From Atherix ibis (Eukaryota; Arthropoda; Insecta; Diptera; Athericidae): a stretch of 64,000 bases of DNA. A program made the translations under genes and the position numbers. The notes beneath the pieces were generated by a model that saw only the letters and a program-made list of their open reading frames with translations, had not been told where the DNA came from and ran no database searches. Positions within the stretch are counted from its first letter, which is position 1; each line of letters begins with the position of its first letter. Of this stretch, positions 47,440 to 57,890 are shown one piece after another. The stretch is taken from assembly GCA_958298945.1 (NCBI GenBank), contig OY282607.1:90775270-90839269 (forward strand), in the 5' to 3' direction.

Positions 47440-48440
47440 CACGAATTTGAGTGATTTTTCTGTTAGTTCCGTATAGATGGAACGCAAACCGTTGAGAAAT
47501 GGTTTGTGTTTTGGATTAGTCAAAAATTAATTTCTTTGTCAACTCGTAAATTTTACATATTGTAATTTGCTGTTTTTTTTTTATTTTTTATTTTTAAAAT
47601 TCAAATAAGAAAGTTTTAAAAGTTTTATAAAAACAAAACAAAAATATTGTCATATTCGAATTTATACTGGCTGCCATTTTAAAGTTTCAATTGGTGAATA
47701 AATGGTTGTACATTTGCTGGTTTGGAAAGTACGGTCTTTTCATTTGATAGTTGGTAAAAATATTTGTCATCTAAGTCAGTATTTGTTTAGTTTAGGAGAT
47801 GCCATTTTAAATGACCACCCAACTATGCGTTAAAATTCCCACAAAAATAATGATTCTAACGTAACCGTACGTATCACACTTTAAGAGAAGAAATTTTCTT
47901 CAACGATGATGTCCATTTTTAATTCTTTTATATTTTCTATGATTTCTGGTTTTTTTTTATCGCGAATTTTAAGTTGGTTTTTCTATTAGTTCCGTATAGA
48001 TGGAACGCAAACCTTTGAGAAATGGTTTATGCTTTGGATATGTCAAAAATTGATTCCTTTGTCAGGTCATAAATTTTATATAATTTTTCGATTTGTTTTT
48101 TTATTTTTTTATTTGGAATGTCAAAATTCAAATTAGAAAGTTTTACAAAAACAAACAAAAAAAAAACATTGTTACACTCGCATTTATACTGGTTGCCATT
48201 TTAAAGTTTCAACGGTTATTGACTTTGCATCAAAATTGGTAAACTTTTCATGGCAATTGGTGAATAAATGGCTATTCATTTGGTGCTTTGGAAAGTACGT
48301 TGGCCAAAAAAAAATTATCATTAAACTGAGCATTTGTTTAGTTTAGGATATGCCATTTTAATTAAAAATTAAAATTCTTATAAAAATAATTATTCTAACT
48401 TAGTTTTCTTACTTATCACACTTTAAGAGAAGAAATGTTC
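47440..48440. repeat. Tandem duplication, ~522-bp period
   Basis: GTTCCGTATAGATGGAACGC is at 47466 and again at 47989. TATACTGG(C/T)TGCCATTTTA is at about 47663 and 48186. AAATGG(T/C)TGTACATTTG-like termini with TTTGGAAAGTACG are at 47700 and 48267. The unit includes a TTCCGTATAGATGGAA-type near-palindrome and a family-D-like terminus, so a duplicated fragment of that transposon is likely. Confidence 0.8.
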
Positions 48441-48655
48441 ATTTTTAATAATTTTAATAAGGAAAATATTTATAATTGGGAGTTGTAAAAGCCTCCAAGT
48501 GACTGTGGACAAACAATTATAGCCGCGAAAATAGACGTCTGATGTGTATTTTGGGCTAAAAGTGTTATTATTTGCAAATTAAGAAAGAGAATCAGTTGCA
48601 TGGCAGTATGATAAGTGAGCAGCTGAACCTTAAAAATGTTATTATTAACCATTTG
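48266..48655 (+). pseudogene. Mariner-like remnant (family D, copy 6)
   Basis: A terminus-like AATGGCTATTCATTTGGTGC and TTTGGAAAGTACG starts it. At about 48477 GGGAGTTGTAAAAGCCTCCA, then AGTGACTGTGGA, matches the GSENPQVTVE coding text of copy 1, with the following LYPQK segment recognisable. Frames are broken throughout. Confidence 0.5.
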
Positions 48656-48660
48656 TGAAT

Positions 48661-48745
48661 GATAAAGTTATTTTTGTACTCACTATACTATTCAATAACA
48701 GATGGCGTTGCGCGCAACTAAAGAGAAAATTTATTCAAATTTCAA
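48661..48745 (+). repeat. Dispersed ~75-bp repeat with AGATGGCG core, copy 1
   Basis: TATTCAATAACAGATGGCGT then TGCGCGCAACTAAAGAGAAA is nearly identical to 50273-50350. The AGATGGCG(C/T) core is also the core of the intronic repeats. No coding potential is seen. Confidence 0.75.
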
Positions 48746-50272
48746 CATGGACCTTGCCACAAACCACACAACACAAGAAATTTTTGGCCGGTAGACTTTT
48801 TCTTGTAAGGTTTTTAAAAATTTTGAAACTTTTGTGCGTTTATAAACTAATATTAGTCAAGTTTAGATGGAATTACAGGTCCAATTGTGCGAATAAATCA
48901 GTAAAAATTATCTCCACCTTGTCGTTCTGCATGTAATTTCTGTGCTATTAAAGTCATCACTGCGCATATTTTAAATTAATGCCATTTACCAACGAAAAAA
49001 AAGATTAATGCCATTTAGAAAAAAACACGAAAAAAAATTCATTTCCATTGAAAAATTTCTATTTTGATAGAAAATTTCGTATTGTATTTTTCATTCATCA
49101 GATAAATACTTTTCAAGTGTTAAAGTCTCTTAAATTGATTTGTATATGAAAACATATCAAAATGTTATGACTATCCACCCATTCGACTCGTAATGTAATA
49201 TGTTTTGTTAATTTTTCGGGCATTTAAGATGGAAATTATTCGAATTCATTTCAATTTACAAATTTATTTTCTACATTGTATTTATGACCACTAAACAACC
49301 ATAAAGCATGAAAATGTACACATGCACTCTCCATGGGATCGTGCAATTGAAATAAACAAACAACTGTCTGCGAGTTTATCCCATCGACGAGTACATATAG
49401 TTTGTTAGTATCGTCCACGTCGCCCGCCCCACCGTACCTCGAAAAGTATTTAAAATAACATAGAAAATCCATTCGGACATCATATTGTACAACTTGTCGA
49501 ACAAATTGGGAGAAGTTAAAAATAGAAAATTCCAACTGACCACACTGATTTCTCCTCCACTGGTCCACTGGTCCACCGGTCATGTACTTCTACTTGGGAT
49601 ACATTTCCGACATAGTAAATGGATTTTGATAAAAAAGTTGCGGTTTGTGGTGGCCGATTAAGATCGAACAGAAATTATTCTAAATTGAAAAAAAGTTTTT
49701 ATTTTCATCAACCAAAAAAGCAATCGTTTCTCATAGAGAAGCCGTCACTTTGGTGTTTATTAATTTCCTTTCTTTTGTATATTATTTTCGAATTACAACA
49801 CAAAACGTTTTTATTATGTTATTATGACTCTTTTCAACATAACATAAAATTGTACATTTTTCTGTATACAGTTTTCAATTTGTTGGCGCATTTTTATTAT
49901 TATTTTTTTCATTGACTAACTAACCAGGTTTACAGTAAGTAATTGTATGGTATTTTTATAATTTGAACTGTTATGAGGGTTTTTATATTTATTATGAACA
50001 GAGCTTTTTTTATTAATAATAAACTTTTAGTTTGAAAATTATTCAATTTACAATAAAAATTGTCTAGGGTTTTTTTTTCTATTAGTTTTTATTAGTTTTT
50101 GTAGTATGAGCCAATTTTAATGGATAAATTATCATAAAATGTGTGCATTCGCTTTAGTTTAATGTAAAAAATAATAATAATAATTTTAGAATTTTTTTCT
50201 TGCTCAAATAAACTATGTAAAATAATAAAATTCCATTTAAAGAAATTTTTTATAAAAATTATCGATAATAAA
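48746..50272. other. AT-rich stretch, nothing specific
   Basis: No gene is supported. Overlapping short frames at 49251-49583 (minus) and 49619-49915 are unrecognised. GTGGACCAGTGGACCAGTGG-type direct repeats on the minus strand at 49555-49580 are local. Confidence 0.4.
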
Positions 50273-50350
50273 GTAATTTTTAGTTGCACTTTGCTATTCA
50301 ATAACAGATGGCGCTGTGCACAACTAAAGAGAAATTTAATTCAAACTTAT
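50273..50350 (+). repeat. Dispersed ~75-bp repeat with AGATGGCGC core, copy 2
   Basis: CTATTCAATAACAGATGGCG then CTGTGCACAACTAAAGAGAA matches copy 1 at 48.7 kb with few changes. Both lie in the same orientation 1.6 kb apart. Confidence 0.75.
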
Positions 50351-51150
50351 CTTGTTATGTAAAACCTTCTCTTATCGCTGTTAGAAAAAATAACCTCTAA
50401 TGTTCTTAATAGTGTAGATTTTTTTGTTGCCTGACTAATTTGCACAAAATTTTGCAGACAAAGCGGCTGACGAATCCGCATATTTAAAATTTGACTGACT
50501 CATCAGCTGACTTATTTTTGCGGACAAAACTCTGAAAAGCACGTTTTTTCGTGCCAATGATTTTTTTTTCTTCAAAGTTTAAGGATTTTTCTTAGGCATA
50601 TTTATTTGTAAATTGCTTTGCATTCAAATTGGCGAATTTACTAAAATAATTTTTCTTTTACCATAGAAACTATATATTTTCTAAACGTAGTATTTTTTGT
50701 TATTTATTTATTCAAAAAATTCCTAGCTATTCAGTATAAAAACTTGGTTTAATTAATTATATTTGATTAACAAAAAATGTTAATTAAGTCCACAATTGTT
50801 ATTTTTTTAAGTAAGATAATCATATTTTGAGATTTTGTATAAAAAGTAGTAAATTTTCACTGTGTAGGAAATGATAATACCTTCTATCAATGTGTCAAAC
50901 TTGGATATGGCTGATAAACAGTTATTAGAAAGTCAGCCAGTCAGTCCGCAAAAAATTAAAGTTGTATGTCACGCAGAAATTAAAAGTTGACGGGCCGCCG
51001 CATAGCCTGGTTTTTACGTCAGCCATCGTCAGCCACCGTCAGCTACTTTTGAAAAATTTTCTAAAGTAAGCTGATAGCTTTAGGACAGGTTTGTCTGACT
51101 AATAACTGCACTTTCCGCCAGCCAACATCAGCCGTCAGGCACTTGTTATT
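50351..51150. other. AT-rich stretch grading into TCAG-rich minisatellite
   Basis: From about 50930 the words GTCAGCC and CAGTCAG become frequent (GTCAGCCATCGTCAGCCACC at 51018), an irregular precursor of the ordered array that follows. No gene is seen. Confidence 0.5.
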
Positions 51151-51630
51151 TAGCCACTCGTTAGTTGGCCACTCGTTAGTCAGCCACTCGTCAGTCAGCC
51201 ACTCATTAGTCAGTCACTCGTCCGTCAGCCACTCGTTAGTCAGCCACTCATTAGTTAGCCAATCTTTAGTCAACCACTTGTCAGTCAGCTACTCGTTAGT
51301 CAGCCACTAGTTAGTCAGCCACTAGTTAGTCAGTCACTCGTTAGTCAGCCACTCGTCAGTCATCCACTCGTTAGTCAGCCACTCGTCAGTCAACCACTCG
51401 TCAGTAAGCCACTCGTTAGTCAGCCACTCGTTAGTAAACCACTCGTTAGTAAACCACTCGTTAGTCAGCCACTCGTTAGTCAACCACTCGTTAGTCAGCC
51501 ACTCGTTAGTCAGCCACTCATTAGTCAGCCATTCGTCAGTCAGCCACTCATTAGTCAGCCACTCGTCAGTCAGCCACTCGTTAGTCAGCCACTCATTAGT
51601 CAGTCAATCGATAGTCAGTCACTCGTTAGT
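51151..51630 (+). repeat. 15-bp minisatellite, 32 units without indels
   Basis: The unit CAGCCACTCGTTAGT repeats every 15 bases exactly for 480 bases. Variation is by substitution only (CGT/CAT/CTA, TTAGT/TCAGT, CAGTC/CAACC). One plus-strand frame, QPLVS repeated, is open for 134 codons from 51259 to 51660 before TGA, but there is no ATG or recognisable gene context. Other frames are closed by TAG. It is most likely a non-coding minisatellite. Confidence 0.92.
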
Positions 51631-51639
51631 CAGCAATTT

Positions 51640-53731
51640 TGTTCGCGATGTCACATTGGCTGACGTCTGTCATTTTATAATTTTCCAAAAATAAGTTAAG
51701 GTCAAAAAATTTTGCCAAAATCCTGTAATTATTTCCTAATTCTCAAAGCAAAAAAAAAAAGTTTAAAATTTAAAAAAAATGCCAAAATTTTACAAAATCC
51801 TTATTGTAAAATGTAAAAAAAAAATGAACACTAATACACGTAAGTGCTGACATCTATCCAATAAAAATGATAACATTATTGGTTATTCCAAATCTCGTAA
51901 ATTATTTTCGAATATCCCGTTTTGTAAGTAATAATAATAATATGTCGGTAACATAATAAAATACAAATAATAAAAAAAAAACCAAAGAAATTTCTTGTAT
52001 CATAGGGCAAAACAAAAAAAAAAAAACAAACAAAAAAACCAAACTTAAAATAAGAAAATAAAAATAAATCAAAAGTTAAAGAGTGTAGTAAACGTCGCAT
52101 TTGTCATTGCTCCTTTCTCAACTTGTTTTTCTGGTGATAAATTTTTGCTTGTCGTTCAGTTTCCGCACGAATAATCGTTAAATTTTCTGGCAACCAACAA
52201 CCACCGTCACCACCGCCGCCACATCACCACATCACTTAAGAATCCTTCATTTTCTATACATGTGAGCGCACACATGTTTCTGTCTATCATGTGGTTTTTT
52301 CTTCCCGGCCATTTTGTTTTTATTTGCTTGCCCAAGGTTTGCGGTAGATGGCATAATACGAGTTCAGCAATTTTCTGATGGCCCTGCGTGTGTTACCTTT
52401 TGATTTTTGAATTTGATTTGGTGTAACTCCTTCCAGATTTTATTATTAGTAATTTTTTTTTTCTTTTAACAAACAAAAAAAATCCTTCAAAAAAAAAAAA
52501 CTATTGTTTTTTTGCGACGTTGCCATTTTAATTCAATATGACAAGTAACCGTCTAATCATGCTAAAACTGATGTCGTCTGGTCTGGTATGTGTCACGTCA
52601 CTTCACATGGAACGTCTGTCGTATGTCGTCTATATTAGCTGTACGATCCGTACCTCCCTAGTTGTGTGTGCTGTTGACAGTGACTAAGTAATTCAAACTT
52701 GGTTTTGCCAAAAATTATTCTTGAAGATTTTGCTTGCGGCACTTTTAATCAAGTGCAGACAAATTTAGGAAAAGATTATTTTCACAGATTATAATGTGCA
52801 TTCCTTTGCCGTGATGATGGGTGGAAATTGTGGTTCTTATACGGAATTTATTGATCACTCATGTTTTTTTTTTTTTTTTTAATTATAGAATAGAACCTAC
52901 CCAAATAAGGATAACATGGAGAGAGAAAAATGAGAGAAAACACAAGGCAGAAAGTGCAGATTCTGCTGCTTTTCAGTCAAGCTGTCGTTTTTTTTTTTGA
53001 TCCACCCACTTAAAATCCCACCAAGAACAATATTGAACACTTGTGAGATTGGCATTTGTACTCGTAAATTTATTGCATTCGAACAAAATTTCCAATTCGA
53101 TAAATTTGCATTCAGTACAGATTTAGCCGCCACCAACCACCAACCATTCAAACTAGTCACACTCAAGTCAAGTCTATTCGGAATGGCAAAATCGAGTCAT
53201 TCGTATATTGTATCAAGTCAGGACATTTCGAATAATTTGTATTCAAATCGAAACTTTCAATAAAATTATTTCTGCACATAGTCTTCGTCATCATAGTACA
53301 ATAGTTTGTCGTAGTCGTAGTCGAAGTTATTCTTTTGCCTTTGGTAAAAAGTCGATGAAGCACGTTCGAATGTGACACTACAGTTCACAGTGGGTTTTCG
53401 ATCCATTCACAATGGTTTTTCTGATTTTTATCTCTTCTTTTACGCTTTTTTTTTTTTAACTATGTCATAATAAAAATTTAGATTTTATTTGCATTTTATA
53501 AAATATGAAGAAAAAAAAATGCATTTAAACCAACAAACAAAAAATTTGAACAAAAGAAATTCTTACAAATCTGACTTATTGTGAATTATTGAACTGAAGT
53601 TCAGAAAAAAAATGCTCTGAAGCTAAGAGAGACTTTCTAAAGTAATAGCAGATCAAAAGCGGAATAAGAAGAAGAAGACAACATTATCTCAAATGAGCCG
53701 CCATTACTAAAACTGACCAAAAAAAATTCCA
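51640..53731. other. Non-coding stretch
   Basis: Poly-A rich around 51740-52080 and unique around 52100-53400, with higher GC at 52540-52690. No gene is recognised. Complementary short frames at 52897-53263 overlap on both strands. Confidence 0.4.
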
Positions 53732-54292
53732 TAAAGCCATATCCAATTTGCGGTTCGGAAAGTAAAAATAATCAAAAAAAACTTAAAAATTCAGATTTTT
53801 AAGAAAATTTCATTTCATATTATTGCTTGAATTTTGCCATTATGAAAATTATTCAAATAAAATAATAATTTGATCCTTTTAAAAACTATTTTTAAAGATT
53901 TTTTTCACACAATTTCGAATTTTAATTCAGTCATTACTTGATGAGAATTGGTTTTTAAATGCTCCAAATTTGGAGATTGTCTGTGTTTTCTTGAAGTCAA
54001 TTTCATGCCAGAAAAAAAATAAATAGTTCTCATAGAGCCATAGTGCTCAGAATTGATGGCAAAAGTTTTTTCTTTTATATATTCAAAAATACACACCAGC
54101 ACATGGCTATGGCAGACATATTTTTTTTTTTTCAATTTTAACACCGTTTTTTTTTTTGTTATTTTTCGATTTACAATATAAAATGGCAAGATTTAATGTA
54201 AACAAGTGCCACTTTGGATAATATGTATATTTAACAGATGTCAAATGATAGGACTATACTTTCTTCCGAACAACGAAATGGATAAGGCGTTA
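53732..54292 (-). mobile_element. Short family-D mariner-like element (copy 7)
   Basis: The left end CATATCCAATTTGCGGTTCG then GAAAGTA is inverted at the right as TACTTTCTTCCGAACAACGA then AATGGATAAGG. The 560-bp element keeps minus-strand transposase fragments near 54000-54110 (TCATAGAGCCATAGTGCTCA region) in a decayed state. This is the size of a MITE-like deletion derivative. Confidence 0.7.
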
Positions 54293-55485
54293 TTTGCATC
54301 ATCACATTACTGCCTGTCATCCAAAATGTATAATCTTTTTTTTATTTGTTGAGAAAAAAAACGTTTTTATTAGTTTGGAAATTTGCTTGACAAAAATCAA
54401 TGGAGTCATATTTCAAGGTTGACGGTGCTCCTGTACATGTGCGAATGCGTTCGAATTTTCCTAAAGGAGCATAACGCCATCGTTGGTGTACACGAGCAAA
54501 TATTCTACATGGAATAAAATTGACTTGCATATGTGCTGTTCAAAATGACTTGCATATGTGCTGTTCAGAGTGCATATAAGGTTAGTCAAGGAAAACGTGG
54601 AATGATAATAATACCCACGATGCTTCGATGGATCTACCAAGTATGACTAAAGCTAAAAAGTGTCTTGTACGATAGTTTTGTACTCGATTCCATTTGAGAA
54701 CGTGCTAAATGGAATGAAATGAATCGAAACTCTCTGGGGTTGTGTGGATCCTCCGAGGGTTGATGTCATTTCTTCTTTTTATCATCTTTAAACTTACATG
54801 GCAATAAAAGTGCATCAATATATTTGATCGAAATCAAATTGGAAAACGTTTGCAACTTTTATATTGACCTTTTCAAATAATTTTCTCCTTTCGGAAGTGA
54901 AAACGAAAAACTGAGCAATCAAAACTGAATTGAATCGTTACCATTATGGTGGGGGAGGGGGGAAGTGTTGTGTTACAAATTCAATTTCATCGTGTCAAAG
55001 TGGAGTATTTACACCCGTTTTTTTGGCAAAGGGTTTATATGTCGTTTAAAAAGTAAAAATGAGCGAGAAAATGTAATTTTTTGTGGTTGACTTGAAGTCA
55101 ATCGACAATCGTCTTCATAGATTTTTTACGGTTTTGGCAAATTTTTTTTTGGGGGTTGTTGTTTTTGGAGATGCCTTTGTAATAATAAATCCTTGAAGAA
55201 ATATCAAATATTTTTTATTGTTTGGTTATTCACTTTTCATTTTATTTGTGAATTTTTTTATACACTTATTATTTTTAGTAAATTTCGATAAATTGAAGAA
55301 AATTTTTCAAAAACTTTGAGAAAAAACCAAAATTAAAATGTTCAAATGTCCACCATATTTGGTTGTTATTTAAAAATGTGCAATTTTCGGTCATTAAAAA
55401 TAACAGTCGCTTGATTTTTAATAGAAAATTTTCAAAATTGCGTTTGAAGAATTTCCAAAGTGGCACATGATTGATATTTTAAGAT
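54293..55485. other. AT-rich stretch, nothing specific
   Basis: A short tandem duplication of GACTTGCATATGTGCTGTTC occurs at about 54522 and 54547. A G-rich GGTGGGGGAGGGGGG tract is at 54947-54962. No gene is supported. Confidence 0.45.
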
Positions 55486-57890
55486 GGCGCTTGAATGAGT
55501 TTTTAAAATGTCATTTGAATAAGTTTTCAAAATGGCGTTTGAATAAAATAGTTTCAAGATGGCGCTGGAATAAGTTTTCATAATTTTACTTGTATCAGTT
55601 TTAAAAATGGCGCTAGAGTAGTTCTAAAAATGGACGCTTGATTGAGTTCTCAAAATGGCGCTTAGATGAGTTCTCAAAATGGCGCTTAAATAAATTTCCA
55701 AAGTGGCTCTTGAATAAGTTTTAAAAATTGCGCTCTTGAATTAATGTCTAAACTGCCGCTTTAATAATTTTAAAAGTAGTGTTTGAACAAGTTTTTAAAA
55801 TGGCCCCTGGAATATTTATTTTTAAATTTCGCTTGAATAATTTCTCAAAATAGCGTTTTAATAAATGCTCAAAATTGCCCATGAATGAACTTTTCAAAAT
55901 GATTCTTGAATAAGTTCTCAAAATGGTGTTTGAATAAATTTTTGGAAAGGCTCTCGAATATGTTTTCAAAATTGCGATTTAATGAGTTCTCTAAATCGCA
56001 CCTAAATAAGTTTTCATAATGGCGCTTGAATAAATTTTTAAAATGGCGCTCGAATAAAATTTCAAAATTGCGCTTGAATAAATTGTTAAAGTGGCGCTTA
56101 AATTAATTTCCAAAATGGTGCTTGAACTAATTTTTAAAATTGTGCCTAAAATAGTTTTAGAAATGTTGCTTGAATGAGTTCTCAAAATGGCGCTTAACGA
56201 AATACTCAAAATGGCTCTTGAATGAGCTTCAAAAATGGCGCCTGAAGAAGTTAACAAAATGACGCTTAAATAAATTTCTAAAAAAGCGCTTGAATAAATT
56301 TTCAAAATGAGGATTGAATAAGTTTTCAAAATTGCATTTGAATGGGTTCTAAAATGACAGCTGAATTAGTTTCTAAAATGGCGCTTGAATGAGTTCTCAA
56401 ATTAGCGCTTAATTAGTTTCCCAAATAACGCTCGAATGAGTTTTCAAAATGGCGCCTAAAGAAGTTAAGAAAAGGACGCCTAAATAAGTTGCCACACTGC
56501 CGCTTTAATAATTTTTCAAAATGGCGCTTGAATAAAATTTCAAAATGGCATTTGAATAAGTTATTAAAATGATGCTCGATTGAGTTTTCAAAATTGTGCT
56601 TGAATAAATTTCAAAAATGGCGCTTCAGAAGTTCTAAAAATGCCGTTTTAATAATTTTTCAAAATTGCGCATAAATAAATTTTTTAAAATTACACCTAAA
56701 TCAGTTTTAAAAAGGCGCTTGAATAAATTTCCACATCGGCGCTTTAATAATTTATCAAAATGGCGCTTGAATAAAATTTCAAAATTGCGCTTGAATAAGT
56801 TATTAAAATGATGCTCGATTGAGTTTTCAAAATTGTGCTTGAATAAATTTTAAAAATGGCGCTGCAGAAGTTCTAAAAATGCCGTTTTAATAATTTTTCA
56901 AAATTGCGCATAAATAAATTTTTTAAAATTACACCTAAATCAGTTTTAAAAAGGCGCTTGAATAAATTTCCACATCGGCGCTTTAATAATTTATCAAAAT
57001 GGCGCTTGAATAAAATTTCAAAATTGCGCTTGAATAAGTTATTAAAATGATGCTCGATTGAGTTTTCAAAATTGTGCTTGAATAAATTTTAAAAATGGCG
57101 CTGCAGAAGTTCTAAAAATGCCGTTTTAATAATTTTTCAAAATGGCGCATAAAAAAATTTTTTAAAATTACACCTGAATCAGTTTTAAAAAGGCGCTTGA
57201 ATAAATTTCCACATTGGCGCTTTAATAATTTTTCAAAATGGCGCTTGAATAAAATTCCAAAATTGCGCTTGAATAAGTTATTAAAATGATGCTCGATTGA
57301 GTTTTCAAAATTGTGCTGGAAAAAATTTAAAAAATGGCGCTTCAGAAGTTCTAAAAATGCCGTTTTAATAATTTTTCAAAATGGCGCATAAATAAATTTT
57401 TTAAAATTACGCCTGAATCAGTTTTAAAAAGGCGCTTGAATAAATTTCCACATTGGCGCTTTAATAATTTTTCAAAATGGCGCTTGAATAAAATTTCAAA
57501 ATTGCGCTTGAATAAGTTATTAAAATAATGCTCGATTGAGTTTTCAAATTTGTGCTTGAATAAATTTAAAAAATGGCGCTTTAGAAGTTCTAACAATGCC
57601 GTTTTAATAATTTTTCAAAATGGCGCATAAATAAATTTTTTAAAATTACGCCTGAATCAGTTATAAAAAGACGCTTGAATAAATTTCCACATTGGCGCTT
57701 TAATCATTTTTCAAAATGGCGCGTTAAGAAGCTTTTAAATTGGTGCTTGAATAAGTAAAAAGAATGCTGGTTTAATAAATGCTCAAAATTTCAAATTGAT
57801 TCTTGAATAAGCTCTCTTAACTAAATGCTCAAAATGGTTCTTGAATGAGCATTTCAAAATGGCGCCAGAATGAGATGGTCCTTGAGTAAG
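55485..57890. repeat. ~30-bp satellite, AAAATGGCGCTTGAATAAGTTTTC
   Basis: About 80 imperfect copies of a 29-30 bp unit are present, each built around AAAATGGCGC then TTGAATAAGTTTTC. From about 56520 to 57720 they form a higher-order repeat. ATGCTCGATTGAGTTTTCAA occurs at 56572, 56811, 57050, 57289 and 57528 (the last with a small change), exactly 239 bp apart each time, so about eight monomers per unit. Minus-strand frames at 55748-55969, 55991-56329 and 57351-57596 show ten-residue periodicity (ILKIYSSAIL) because the unit is 30 bp. I regard them as artefacts. Confidence 0.9.

Noticed and set aside
51151..51630. CRISPR-like regular repeats
   Set aside because: Units are contiguous 15-mers without spacers, and the context is eukaryotic. 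It is a minisatellite.
55991..56329. 112-codon minus-strand frame with ten-residue repeats (ILKIYSSAIL)
   Set aside because: The period is explained by the 30-bp satellite unit. Neighbouring monomers shift frame freely and no gene context exists.
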